Assembly (NCBI RefSeq): GCF_000383595.1
Contig: NZ_KB911581.1
Span: 5,415,519 to 5,479,518 of the forward strand
Reading direction: 5' to 3'
DNA length: 64,000 bases
Origin: Streptomyces bottropensis ATCC 25435
GTDB lineage: Bacteria; Actinomycetota; Actinomycetes; Streptomycetales; Streptomycetaceae
Shown here: positions 26,789 to 34,895 of the stretch, one piece after another
How the letters are laid out: the number at the start of each line of letters is the position of its first letter
How positions within the stretch are numbered: position 1 is the stretch's first letter
Notes under the pieces: generated by a model
What the model was told of the DNA's origin: nothing
What the model saw: only the letters and a program-made list of their open reading frames with translations
The model's database searches: none
Position numbers and translations under genes: made by a program

Positions 26789-27757
26789 GTGCACACTGCG
26801 CGGATGGGTGGTGATGGTTCCTGGTGGCTGCAGGAGAAGGCTTTGCGGCATGTGGCGTCCCTGTCGGTCGGGCGCCCACTCGATTCGCGGCTGCGGTTGA
26901 CGATGAACTTCCATCCCGACCGCTTGGTGGGCGAGCGTCCGATCCTTCTCAGGATGGCGGAAGACGGCGTCTACCGCTCGCAGTTCGTGACCGGCACCAG
27001 CAACGGCGGTCTGACTGCGTATCCGGGTGGGGACCGGTGGCGCTGGGAGAGCCGTATCTTCGGTGGTGCCTATGACTGCGCCGCACCTGACGAGCGGCCG
27101 GTCTACGGCGCGCTGAACTACCGGCACGTATCCGTCGGCGGGGCGCCTCGGTTTGGCTCCTCGTACTTCAGGCTCGCCGCCCACACCCTCGCACGCGCGA
27201 CGTTCTGCTACCCGGACAGCTCGACCGGCCCTTCGGCGTTCGGTGTCGCGAGCCGTTTTGCTCTGATCGACTTGGCCGAGGCCGACGCGCTGGACGCCTT
27301 GGACGGTCACATCGAGGCACAGATCCACGGGACCGTCAGGCTTGACCGTGATGTGGAGGCACTTGTCCTGGATCCCAGCTATCGCGGAACAGCCGTAGAA
27401 GCCGATGCCCGCCGGCTTCCGTGCCCTGTCGAATGGCACCCTGGCTACCACCTGACCGTGGAGCATCTGCGGCGCCACCCGGACTACCGCGGACAGGAGT
27501 ACGTCGACCTGGGCGCCGAGCTCGCGGCCAACGGCAGCGTCGATCCCCGCATTATCGGCGAGGCGGCCTCCTCCGGCCACTACGACCCGCAGGATCTCAA
27601 GAAGGTCTGGCACTGCCTGGCGCGCTTCGGCGCGCCGCCCCTTGCCCGCAGTGAAACCCCGAGCCTGGTCGCCACCTGGCCTGCGTTCCGCGCAATTCAG
27701 GGGTTCTGGAGTCCCCGCCGAGGTGAAGGTGCAGGTCAGCGGGCTGGAGTCTGGTGA
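26789..27757 (+). CDS. DUF3626 domain protein
   Basis: A 322-residue protein with the DUF3626 pattern: MNFHPDRL, DGVYRSQFVTGTSNGGLTAYPGG, WESRIFGGAYD, YGALNYRHV and a C-terminal DLKKVWHCLARFG. The HPDR and the Asp/Glu/His positions in this family resemble ADP-ribosyltransferase-like enzymes, but activity is not established. GTG 26789 and ATG 26804 are both possible starts. The last ~25 residues after FGAP are low in character and lead into the IS1634 region, so the original C-terminus may have been replaced. It lies 37 bases after the DUF6192 gene. Confidence 0.75.
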   Translation: MHTARMGGDGSWWLQEKALRHVASLSVGRPLDSRLRLTMNFHPDRLVGERPILLRMAEDGVYRSQFVTGTSNGGLTAYPGGDRWRWESRIFGGAYDCAAPDERPVYGALNYRHVSVGGAPRFGSSYFRLAAHTLARATFCYPDSSTGPSAFGVASRFALIDLAEADALDALDGHIEAQIHGTVRLDRDVEALVLDPSYRGTAVEADARRLPCPVEWHPGYHLTVEHLRRHPDYRGQEYVDLGAELAANGSVDPRIIGEAASSGHYDPQDLKKVWHCLARFGAPPLARSETPSLVATWPAFRAIQGFWSPRRGEGAGQRAGVW

Positions 27758-27836
27758 CACGGCCGGATTCGCCTAGAGACGCGATTTTCCGGATTAACCT
27801 GCGCTGAACTGGTCTTGCTCCATATGGTCTGGAGTC

Positions 27837-29573
27837 GTGTATGTGAAGACGACGAAGCGGGAGAACAAGTCCGGCACGGTCCGGTACCTGCACCTGGCTC
27901 ACAACGAGTGGGATCCGGTGAAGGGCCGGGCGGTCCCGAAGGTGCTGTTCACGTTCGGCCGTGAGGACGACCTCGACCGGGACGCGGTGAAGCGCCTGGT
28001 CGCGTCTCTGTCGCGGCTGCTGGAACCGGGCGAGGCACTGGCGTCGACCGCGGCGGGTGACCTGGAGTTCGTCTCCTCGGTCCCGTTCGGCGGCACCTAC
28101 GTCCTCGATCATCTGTGGCGTCGACTGAAGATCGACAGGATCGTCGGGCAGGTCGGGCAGCCCAAGCGGGGCCGGCGCCGGGACATGTCGGTGACCGAGC
28201 GGGTGCTGTTCTCCATGGTCGCGAACCGGGCCCTGGCCCCGTCGTCGAAGCTGGCCGCCGCGGACTGGGTCACGCACGACGTGCATGTCGACGGCCTGCC
28301 GGCCACCGACGACGACGCCTGCTACCGGGCGATGGACTGGCTCCACGAAGTCCAGGACGACCTGGAGAAACGGGTGTTCGACGAGGTCGCGAACCTTCTC
28401 AACCTCGAGGTCGACCTGCTGTTCTTCGACACCACCAGCACCTACTTCGAACTGGAGGAGGCCGACGAGCCCGTCGCCCGCGACGACAAGGGCCGCCTCC
28501 TGCCCGCCGCAGACGACACTCCCGCCGACGCCGACGACAGCGGTGACGCCCCGGACCAGGCCGGGTTCAGGACCTTCGGCAAGTCCAAGGACTCCCGCGA
28601 CGACCTGCCGCAGATCGTGATCGGGATGGCCGTCACCAGGGACGGCATCCCGGTCCGCGTCTGGTCCTGGCCCGGCAACACCGGTGACAGCAAGCTGATC
28701 CGGCAGGTCAAGGACGACATGCGCGACTGGACCCTCAGCAAGATCGTGTGGGTCACCGACCGGGGATTCTCCAGCGAACGCAACCGCCGCTACCTCCGCC
28801 AGGGCGACAACGCCTACATCGTCGGCGAGAAACTCCGCTCAGGCAGCCCGGAGGTGAAGGCCGCCCTGTCCCGGCAGGGCCGCTACGGCGAGATCGCCCA
28901 GAACATGCGGGTCAAGGATGTGCGGATCTCCGACACCGAACGGTTCGTGATCTGCCACAACCCCGAAGCCGCCACCCGTGACCAGCACATACGCGAACAG
29001 CTCGTCGCCCAGCTCACCACCCTCATCGACGGCACCGACAAGCTCAGCGAGTTCAAGCGCGGCGAACTCCGCGGGAGGATCGCCGACAAGCCCGGCCTCA
29101 ACCGCTACCTCCGCACGAGCCCGGCCGGCAAGCTCCGCATCGACACCGCGAAGATCAAGGCCGAGGAGAACCTCGACGGCAAGTACCTGCTGCGATGCTC
29201 CGACCCGCACCTGTCCGCCGAGGACATCGCCCTCGGCTACAAGCAGCTCCTCGAAGTCGAGCGGGGCTGGCGGGACATGAAGCAGATCATCGACCTGCGG
29301 CCCGTCTATCACCGACTCGAGAAACGCATACGCGTGCATGTCATCCTCTGCTGGCTCGCCCTGCTGCTGATCCGCATCACCGAGATCACCACCGGCGCGA
29401 CCTGGCCGACCGTCCGCCGCGAACTCGACCGGCTCCACCTCGGCACGTTCACCGGCCCCACCGGCCTGTTCCAGCAGGTCACCACTCTCACCAAGCCCCA
29501 GACCGATCTCCTGGCCAAGCTCGCCATCCCCACACCGAAGCAGATCATCGCCCTCGAACCCACACCTCGCTGA
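27837..29573 (+). CDS. IS1634-family transposase, complete
   Basis: A 578-residue DDE transposase. The N-terminus reads YVKTTKRENKSGTVRYLHLAHNEW, then FFDTTSTYFE with the first Asp near residue 200, WVTDRGFSSERNRRYL with the second Asp near residue 305, and LEVERGWRDMKQIIDLRPVYH with the Glu near residue 475, as in IS1634/IS4-type enzymes. The long acidic insertion between the first two is usual for the family. It starts at a GTG. I could not find clear terminal inverted repeats; a CGCCTAGAGA direct repeat occurs at 27770 and at 29590, bracketing the gene, and might mark its ends. Probably active. Confidence 0.9.
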   Translation: MYVKTTKRENKSGTVRYLHLAHNEWDPVKGRAVPKVLFTFGREDDLDRDAVKRLVASLSRLLEPGEALASTAAGDLEFVSSVPFGGTYVLDHLWRRLKIDRIVGQVGQPKRGRRRDMSVTERVLFSMVANRALAPSSKLAAADWVTHDVHVDGLPATDDDACYRAMDWLHEVQDDLEKRVFDEVANLLNLEVDLLFFDTTSTYFELEEADEPVARDDKGRLLPAADDTPADADDSGDAPDQAGFRTFGKSKDSRDDLPQIVIGMAVTRDGIPVRVWSWPGNTGDSKLIRQVKDDMRDWTLSKIVWVTDRGFSSERNRRYLRQGDNAYIVGEKLRSGSPEVKAALSRQGRYGEIAQNMRVKDVRISDTERFVICHNPEAATRDQHIREQLVAQLTTLIDGTDKLSEFKRGELRGRIADKPGLNRYLRTSPAGKLRIDTAKIKAEENLDGKYLLRCSDPHLSAEDIALGYKQLLEVERGWRDMKQIIDLRPVYHRLEKRIRVHVILCWLALLLIRITEITTGATWPTVRRELDRLHLGTFTGPTGLFQQVTTLTKPQTDLLAKLAIPTPKQIIALEPTPR

Positions 29574-29715
29574 CCAGCACGAACACCAGCGCCTAGAGAA
29601 ACGCCTCTCAGGCGCCCTCACCCATGTCCGCGCAGCTCAGACCCCAGATTCGTGACTCTATGCCGCTGAATTACGCGGAACGTAGGACCTGCTGCTTCCC
29701 GGAATCGGGAAGTCG

Positions 29716-29928
29716 GTGAACGCCGCGTGGGCCTTCGTGTTCGGGGCACCCGACCCGTCCCTGCGGATGCCGCAGCCGCACATGGCCGTGCCCGCACTGG
29801 CCGATGCCGCCCACTCCGACCCGCTCCAGGCCGCCCTGGACGCGGTGTACGCGGGCGTGGTCACCTACGGCGAGGACTACCCGGCACTTTTGGAAGAGGT
29901 CTGGTCCGTGTGCCGCAGCCATCGATAG
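29716..29928 (+). CDS. short hypothetical protein or gene tail
   Basis: A 70-codon frame with good codon bias: NAAWAFVFGAPDPSLRM, then a helical DPLQAALDAVYAGVVTYGEDYPALLEEVW. It begins directly downstream of the IS1634 gene with no clear ribosome site, so it may be the C-terminal part of a gene cut by the element. The family is not recognised. Confidence 0.4.
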   Translation: MNAAWAFVFGAPDPSLRMPQPHMAVPALADAAHSDPLQAALDAVYAGVVTYGEDYPALLEEVWSVCRSHR

Positions 29929-30055
29929 ACACGGAGGCTCATCTGCGGTCAGCCCGCCCGGCGGGGGAGCGGTCTGCCCGCCGTAGGGCCGTCGCGCGGG
30001 CACATCTTCATGCCACCGGATGACGCCACCGTGAAATGGTGGCTATTCTGCATTC

Positions 30056-30253
30056 ATGTCTGTCACCACAATGACGCTGCGCATCCCCGATGAACTCGCC
30101 CCCTCGATCAAGGCGGCGGCTTCGGGCGCCAACATGAGTGTGAACGCGTGGATAGTCCGTGCCGCCCGCCGCGCCGCGACCCTCGATGCCGCGCACCAGC
30201 TCGCCGGCCTCGGCCTCGGAGACGATCTCGCGGGCGAGGGAGACACTCTGTGA
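30056..30253 (+). CDS. ribbon-helix-helix antitoxin-like protein
   Basis: A 65-residue protein with TMTLRIPDELAPSIKAAASGANMSVNAWIV, the beta-strand and two-helix layout of Arc/MetJ/CopG-type DNA binders, followed by a helical, acidic tail that would wrap a toxin. Its TGA overlaps the GTG of the next gene (GTGA). The order, small DNA-binding antitoxin first and MazF-type toxin second, is typical of type II toxin-antitoxin operons, where the antitoxin also represses the promoter. Confidence 0.75.
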   Translation: MSVTTMTLRIPDELAPSIKAAASGANMSVNAWIVRAARRAATLDAAHQLAGLGLGDDLAGEGDTL

Positions 30254-30546
30254 AGCGTGGCGAGGTCTGGGTCCTCCCCGACGAGCGCAACGTCCTGATC
30301 GTCTCCCTGACCGGCCTGGAAGAGGCCTACGGCGCGGTCGTCGTGATCGTGCTGCACCCCTCCGGGAGATTCCCCGACACCGCTATGTCCGTCGTGATCG
30401 GCGACCCGGTCCCGTGCACCGCCGTCGCGGTCAACATGCAGCAGCTGCGGGCCACCCGATTCGACGGCGCCAAGCTTCTCGGCGAGGTCGCCCCCGAGGC
30501 GATGGCCCGCGTCGACCAGGCACTGCGCGCCGTCCTCGACCTCTAG
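30250..30546 (+). CDS. PemK/MazF-type toxin
   Basis: A 98-residue protein beginning KRGEVWVLPDERNVLIVSL, close to the KRGDIW start of PemK/MazF-type endoribonucleases, with a later HPSGRFPDTAMSVVIG segment and a conserved C-terminal helix VDQALRAVLDL. The catalytic Arg usually found after the first strand cannot be fixed by eye, so activity is uncertain. It starts at the GTG overlapping the antitoxin stop. The pair lies between an IS1634 element and a cluster of pseudogenes, so it may help to keep this region in the genome. Confidence 0.7.
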   Translation: MKRGEVWVLPDERNVLIVSLTGLEEAYGAVVVIVLHPSGRFPDTAMSVVIGDPVPCTAVAVNMQQLRATRFDGAKLLGEVAPEAMARVDQALRAVLDL

Positions 30547-30977
30547 CCTGCGTATTTCACGTGCCGCAGTGCCCGGATCTCGCGCTACTGAAATCCTCGC
30601 TACGCTCCGACATCTGGCCGCAGGACCGCTACGACGCGCGCGCGAAGGACCCGCTGACCGGCATAGCGTTCAGCAGCGTCACGGAACTGGCCGACACGGA
30701 CAGCACCAACGCACTGTCGGCTGCGGGGCACGGCTGGTTCTCCGAGCGCTGCTCCACCGCGTACTCCTGCCACGCCCGCGCGGCTGTGTGCCGACCGGTG
30801 ACGCGGCAGCGGCGCCTGGTGGAGCCGCCCCTGCTCTGGGCGAGGTGGTGACGGAGTTCCCACAGCTGTCGCACGCCTGTTCACTACCGGCGGCAACCCG
30901 GTAGGAGGGCCGTACCCGGTCGGGTGAAGGCACGGCGCTGGGTGAACTCGTTGCCGGTGCTGGTCGTCGTGCTGGGT
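30547..30977. other. intergenic, no gene seen
   Basis: About 430 bases; the frames here are shadows of the toxin gene or lack codon bias. Confidence 0.4.
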
Positions 30978-31250
30978 ATGGAGCCGATTCAGGATGTACA
31001 TGTGGCGCGGCCGGGCCTGGTGGTCGTGGACATCGCGGCCGCCGACGACGCGACCGCGCTCGCTGTCCAGGCCGTACTCGCCGGCCGCTGGGCGACCGCC
31101 ACCGCAAAGCGTACGACCCGGATCCCGGGCAGCCCGGCGTACGGCTGCGCCTGTACGCCGACCTGGAACAAGAGGTCGCCGACGGCGGCGCGGAAACCGG
31201 GCAGAGCGGGGCGGCGGCAGGCCCCCGTCTCCGGGGGTGAGGCGGTCGGC
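30978..31250 (+). pseudogene. DUF6207-like protein, frameshifted
   Basis: MEPIQDVHVARPGLVVVDI, AVQAVLAGRWATATA and TTRIPG fit the small Streptomyces DUF6207 family (about 85 residues). After RIPG one base is missing: the expected GQPGVRLRLYADLEQEV continues in the next frame to a stop. Function of the family is unknown. Confidence 0.7.
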
Positions 31251-31330
31251 GGCCCGGCGGTGCCGTCGCGGTGCCGCCGGGCGTGGCCGCTCGTAGCCTG
31301 GAGGTCTCGGGGTTGTCGCGGAGGTGTGCT

Positions 31331-31378
31331 GTGCCCCGAACCGTGTGGTCAGGTGCGATCAATTTCGGGCTGGTGACT
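31331..31378 (+). pseudogene. Ku-like DNA end-binding protein, N-terminal stub
   Basis: Starting at a GTG, the codons give PRTVWSGAINFGLVT, the conserved first residues of bacterial Ku (usually followed by VPVK). The match ends there and a stop follows within 20 codons. Only the N-terminal signature survives, so this is a fragment. Confidence 0.55.
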
Positions 31379-31510
31379 TCTCTGAACTTTGGGGCCGTTC
31401 CGTCCCGAAGCCTCTGATCTGCAGCTCTATGAAACTGAATCGGGGAAGCCGGAGAAATCACAGCAACATGCTCAGCCGCTCCGCCTGCCGCCTCAGTACT
31501 GTGACTTCGC

Positions 31511-32408
31511 ATGACCGACACCGAGATCGAGATCACCGCAGACCTGGTTCGCGACCTGCTACAGGAGCAACATCCAGACCTTGCGGGGCTGGCCATCCGC
31601 GAGGTGGCGGGCGGCTGGGGCAATCAAATGTGGCGTCTCGGGGACGAGTTGGCCGTGCGCATGCAGCGCATGGACCCCACCCCAGAGCTCCAACTCAAGG
31701 AGCGGCGGTGGCTACCCGTGCTGGCTCCGCGCCTGCCGCTCCCGGTGCCGACTCCGGTGCGGTTCGGTGAACCGTCCGAGCGCTTCCCCAAGCACTGGAC
31801 CGTGATGACGTGGGTTCCCGGCGAGCCGCTGGACCACGGCTCGATCAGCCGCGGCGCCCACGCGGCCGACACGCTGGCGGGCTTCCTTCGGGCGCTCCAC
31901 GTGGAGGCGCCCGCCGAGGCGCCGATCAGCTCGGACTTCGGCGCTCATCCCAAGAAGTGCACGGACGGTTTCGACTACTTCTTTGAAGCCGTTGTCCCCG
32001 GCGACATTGCCGACGAGGTCCGGGCCGTCTGGGACGATGCCGTTGCGGCCCCCCCAATGGGAGGGCCCGCCGGTATGGGTGCACGGTGACCTGCATCCCG
32101 CGAACGTCGTCGTCTCGGACGGAACGCTCTCGGGCATCGTCGACTTCGGTGCCATGTGCGTCGGCGACCCGGCCTGGGACCTCGCCGCCGCATGGGTGCT
32201 GCTACCCGCAGGGACGGCCTCACGGTTCTTCGACATGTACGCGCATGCGGACGAGGCGGCGATCCGGCGCGCCCGCGGGCTGGCCGTGATGAAGAGCCTC
32301 TTCCTGATGTTCATGGGGCAGAACGGAGATCGGGGTCTTCCCGGCGGCAAGCCGAACTGGGGACCAGTAGGCCGGGCGGCACTTGATCGTGTTCTGAAGG
32401 GCGTTTGA
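31511..32408 (+). pseudogene. APH-family kinase with a frameshift in a C7 tract
   Basis: The first 180 codons encode VAGGWGNQMWRLGDELAVRM, LPLPVPTPVRFG and HWTVMTWVPGEPLDHG, the N-lobe of a macrolide/aminoglycoside-phosphotransferase-like kinase. The frame then changes at a run of seven C (about 32049-32055). The continuing frame encodes WVHGDLHPANVVV (catalytic HGD) and IVDFGAMCVGDPAWDLA (DFG-like), ending at 32408. Both halves are well conserved, so the break is recent, phase-variable, or a sequencing error. Relatives with this layout phosphorylate antibiotics or sugars. Confidence 0.85.
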
Positions 32409-32474
32409 TGCGCGCTTCTTCGAACTTGTTCTCGATCTTGGTTGAGGGCCGTGCGGCAGTCCACCTTCGTGGGT

Positions 32475-32705
32475 TCATCGACGACCACGCGTAGTAGGGA
32501 TGCCAAGGTCCACGGCCGTATGCTGCCCGTGGCCTCGATCGCGCTGACGGAGCTTCTCCTCAGCGCCAGCCAGGCTGACCTGGAGAACTTCGACCTCGCC
32601 GAGCCAGCCTTCCGTCTCGGCTTCGGCGATTCGCGCGATCAAGTTGTCGCGGATCTCGCCAAGCCGCGCCCGTTGGGCCGGGTCAGGCCGGAGGAGCGAG
32701 CATCT
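32475..32705 (-). pseudogene. recombinase-type C-terminal tail
   Basis: A minus-strand frame gives DPAQRARLGEIRDNLIARI, AEAETEGWLGEVEVLQVSL and AGAEEKL, then TAVDLGIP and a stop. This coiled, charged tail is common at the C-terminus of Streptomyces integrase-like proteins. No start or catalytic part is present, so it is a remnant. Confidence 0.5.
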
Positions 32706-32863
32706 GACGCAAGCTTATCCGAACTACCCAGTTCACGGACCGATGGGGACGATCGCAGTTGAGTTGCTAGAAGTAGTGGGCAACAATCTCGGCGTCGGGG
32801 AGTATCCGGGTGTGTCGTACCGCCAACTCCTGTCTGGCCGCCCAGGAGCGGGGACGGGCGAGA

Positions 32864-33457
32864 ATGCAGCACATGGATGACGCGTTCACACACCTCCGAC
32901 AGGCCGCCGACCTGCTGCCTGAGGAAGCAGCGGCAGAGAACGGCCAGACGGTCGGGGATGTTCGCGAGGATATTCGGCGCCAGGAGTGGGAGATGGTGCT
33001 CGGCGTTCTCATCGAGATCGGGGATGTCCACCCCGTGTCCGTGGACTTCTGGGAGCTCCTCGCCGAGGCCGCTCGGCAGATGATGCTCGACCGCAGCCGT
33101 CGTTGGTGCGACTGGCGGGGCTGGGAAGTCCGGCACGGCACTGTGCGAGCGACCCTGAGCCTGGTGGGTGCGGAGGAGGGCCAACGCCGGACTGCCATTT
33201 CCGGAGACGGACGGCTCCGGCCGATGTGGAACATCGGCAACTGCACCGCCGGCGGTGAGCGAGCGCTGAACATCGCCAGGCTCTGGGTGGAGTATGCGCA
33301 AAAACTCGGTCCGGGCGAGACCGCCAACGTTCGGCTGGCTCCCTTGAGCCCCGAGCAGTGGAGGCATCTGAAATGCGGTGATGTGATCACCATGCATGAA
33401 GCCCGACCTGTTGCCGGAACGGCCACCGTGATCGAGGTCCTGCCGCCGCGCACGTGA
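32864..33457 (+). CDS. hypothetical protein, about 197 residues
   Basis: Starts at MQHMDDAFTHLRQAADLLPEE; the ATG at 32864 follows GGGCGAGA, and an ATG three codons later is also possible. The N-terminal half is helical and charged. The C-terminal half (MWNIGNCTAGGERALNIARLWVE, then HLKCGDVITMHEARPVAGTATVIEVL) ends with a beta-barrel-like segment resembling an EF-Tu domain 2 fold. Codon use fits a real gene. The family is not recognised. Confidence 0.6.
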   Translation: MQHMDDAFTHLRQAADLLPEEAAAENGQTVGDVREDIRRQEWEMVLGVLIEIGDVHPVSVDFWELLAEAARQMMLDRSRRWCDWRGWEVRHGTVRATLSLVGAEEGQRRTAISGDGRLRPMWNIGNCTAGGERALNIARLWVEYAQKLGPGETANVRLAPLSPEQWRHLKCGDVITMHEARPVAGTATVIEVLPPRT

Positions 33458-33571
33458 ACCCAGGCCATCGTCCCAGGTGCGCCACCAGTGGCAGACGGCC
33501 GTCAGTCGCCGCCCGGGCTCGGGGCGCCAGCCGACCCGCGCTGTGGCGCGTCATGGATACCACGTCCCAAC

Positions 33572-33916
33572 TCAGCCGGCCTCGAGGGCGTCTGCCCGCC
33601 TCGTCAGGTCCGCTGCGACGAGATCCCAGTCCGGTCCGTGCAGCCACAAGTTCTCGGCAGCCTCGCGCATCAACGCTGGCTCATCAGGTCGCTGCAGGAG
33701 CACCAACCGATATGACAGGTTGCGAACCCAGACCGGCAGACGACCATCGACCAGGTGCGGACTGAGCTCACGGAGCATGGCGAGGATCGAATCCGCGTCA
33801 GCAAAAGTCAGTTCCTCGACGAAGTAGTGCTCCTGGTGGTCGAGGTCGCACGCAGGCGTCGGTCGGAACTCGTCTCCGTAGAGACACCGGGCGTGCTCCG
33901 TCAAGGTGCTGTGCAT
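33572..33916 (-). CDS. hypothetical protein, 114 residues
   Basis: An acidic protein with LDHQEHYFVEELTFADADSILAMLRELSPHL, then RNLSYRLVLLQRPDEPALMREAAENLWLHGPDWD. It converges on the preceding hypothetical gene, 114 bases away. No catalytic motif or membrane span is seen. The order resembles small immunity-like proteins encoded near polymorphic toxins, but I cannot place the family. Confidence 0.5.
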   Translation of the reverse strand: MHSTLTEHARCLYGDEFRPTPACDLDHQEHYFVEELTFADADSILAMLRELSPHLVDGRLPVWVRNLSYRLVLLQRPDEPALMREAAENLWLHGPDWDLVAADLTRRADALEAG

Positions 33917-34023
33917 GTCCTAGAGCCTATGACGCCTTGATCCGCTGGAACGAAGCTACTGAGGTTGAACTCGTGGAGTCGTAGGGGCTGACGACTCGTT
34001 GCCCGTGCGGTATCACCGAAGGC

Positions 34024-34539
34024 ATGCGGTATCCACAAGGGGGCGGGCTGACCGCCGAACGGCAGCAGTTCCGCGAGGAGTTACGGCTGAAGGCGGCCGA
34101 GAGGTTCGCCCAGGGTGAGGCGAGCTCGGTGATCGCGAAGGACCTGCGGGTCAGTGTCCGGTCGGTACAGCGGTGGCGTCAGATGTGGGACGAGGGCGGT
34201 CCGCGGGCTCTGCGGTCGCAGGGGCCGGCGTCGCTTCCGAGGCTGAGCCAGAAGCAGTTCACACAGTTGGAGGCGGAGCTGGCCAAGGGGCCGGCCGCGC
34301 ATGGCTGGGAAGACCAGCGTTGGACGCTGGCGCGGGTCAAGACGGTGATCGGCCGGCGCTTCCACCTGTCCTACACGCTTCAGGGTGTGCGCAAGCTCCT
34401 GGTGCGTAATGGGTGGTCCTGCCAGGTCCCGGCCCGACGGGCCATGGAACGGGACGACGACGCGGTCGCGGGGTGGGTCAAGGAGGTGTGGCCGTGCGCG
34501 GAAGACTCGCGGCGGCCCGTGGAGCCTGGATCGTCTTGA
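34024..34539 (+). pseudogene. IS630-family transposase, N-terminal part only
   Basis: Encodes a 171-residue two-helix-turn-helix segment: RVSVRSVQRWRQMWDEGG, GPAAHGWEDQRWTLARVKTVIGRRF and LSYTLQGVRKLLVRNGWS. It is closely related to the IS630 N-terminal half at 60118-60648. The next frame continues LAAARGAWIVL, where the DDE domain would begin, and then similarity ends. The catalytic domain is missing, so it cannot transpose itself. The flank TACTGAGGTTGAA upstream (about 33958) resembles the end of the IS630 element further on. Confidence 0.8.
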
Positions 34540-34895
34540 GCGTGGGAGCCCCGGCCACTCGCAGAGGGGGGACGGACTGAGGGGCCGTCAAGGCTTTGGA
34601 TTGGCTTGCGATAAGGCAAGACTAACAGCTTTCAGCCACGTTAGAGGGAATCTCGTGGTTCTGTGTGCTTCATTTTTGGGAGCGGGATAGACTCTGGACT
34701 CAGAGCACACCACCCCGGACCGCTCCGGAGGGTTATCGAGATCCATCCCACGGCCTTGCCGGTGCTCCGGTGAGGGATAGCAACGAGCCGATCGCGTCAG
34801 TCCAACCGTAGCCCTTGTGGCTCCTCTACGCGCAGGTTTCCCGTTTCCCGCCGCTCGAATCGACCGGGCGGCACCCCAGGAGAAGGCAGGCGAAT
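34540..34895. other. intergenic upstream of the helicase
   Basis: About 350 bases with reduced GC and no gene. It includes AT-rich stretches near 34600-34690 that could serve as promoter. Confidence 0.4.

Noticed and set aside
27770..29599. CGCCTAGAGA direct repeat as a definite target duplication of IS1634
   Set aside because: Ten bases is longer than expected and the adjoining sequences do not form inverted repeats, so it may be chance.
30159..30851. A 230-codon frame over the toxin gene
   Set aside because: It is out of frame with the MazF-type gene and has no codon bias of its own.
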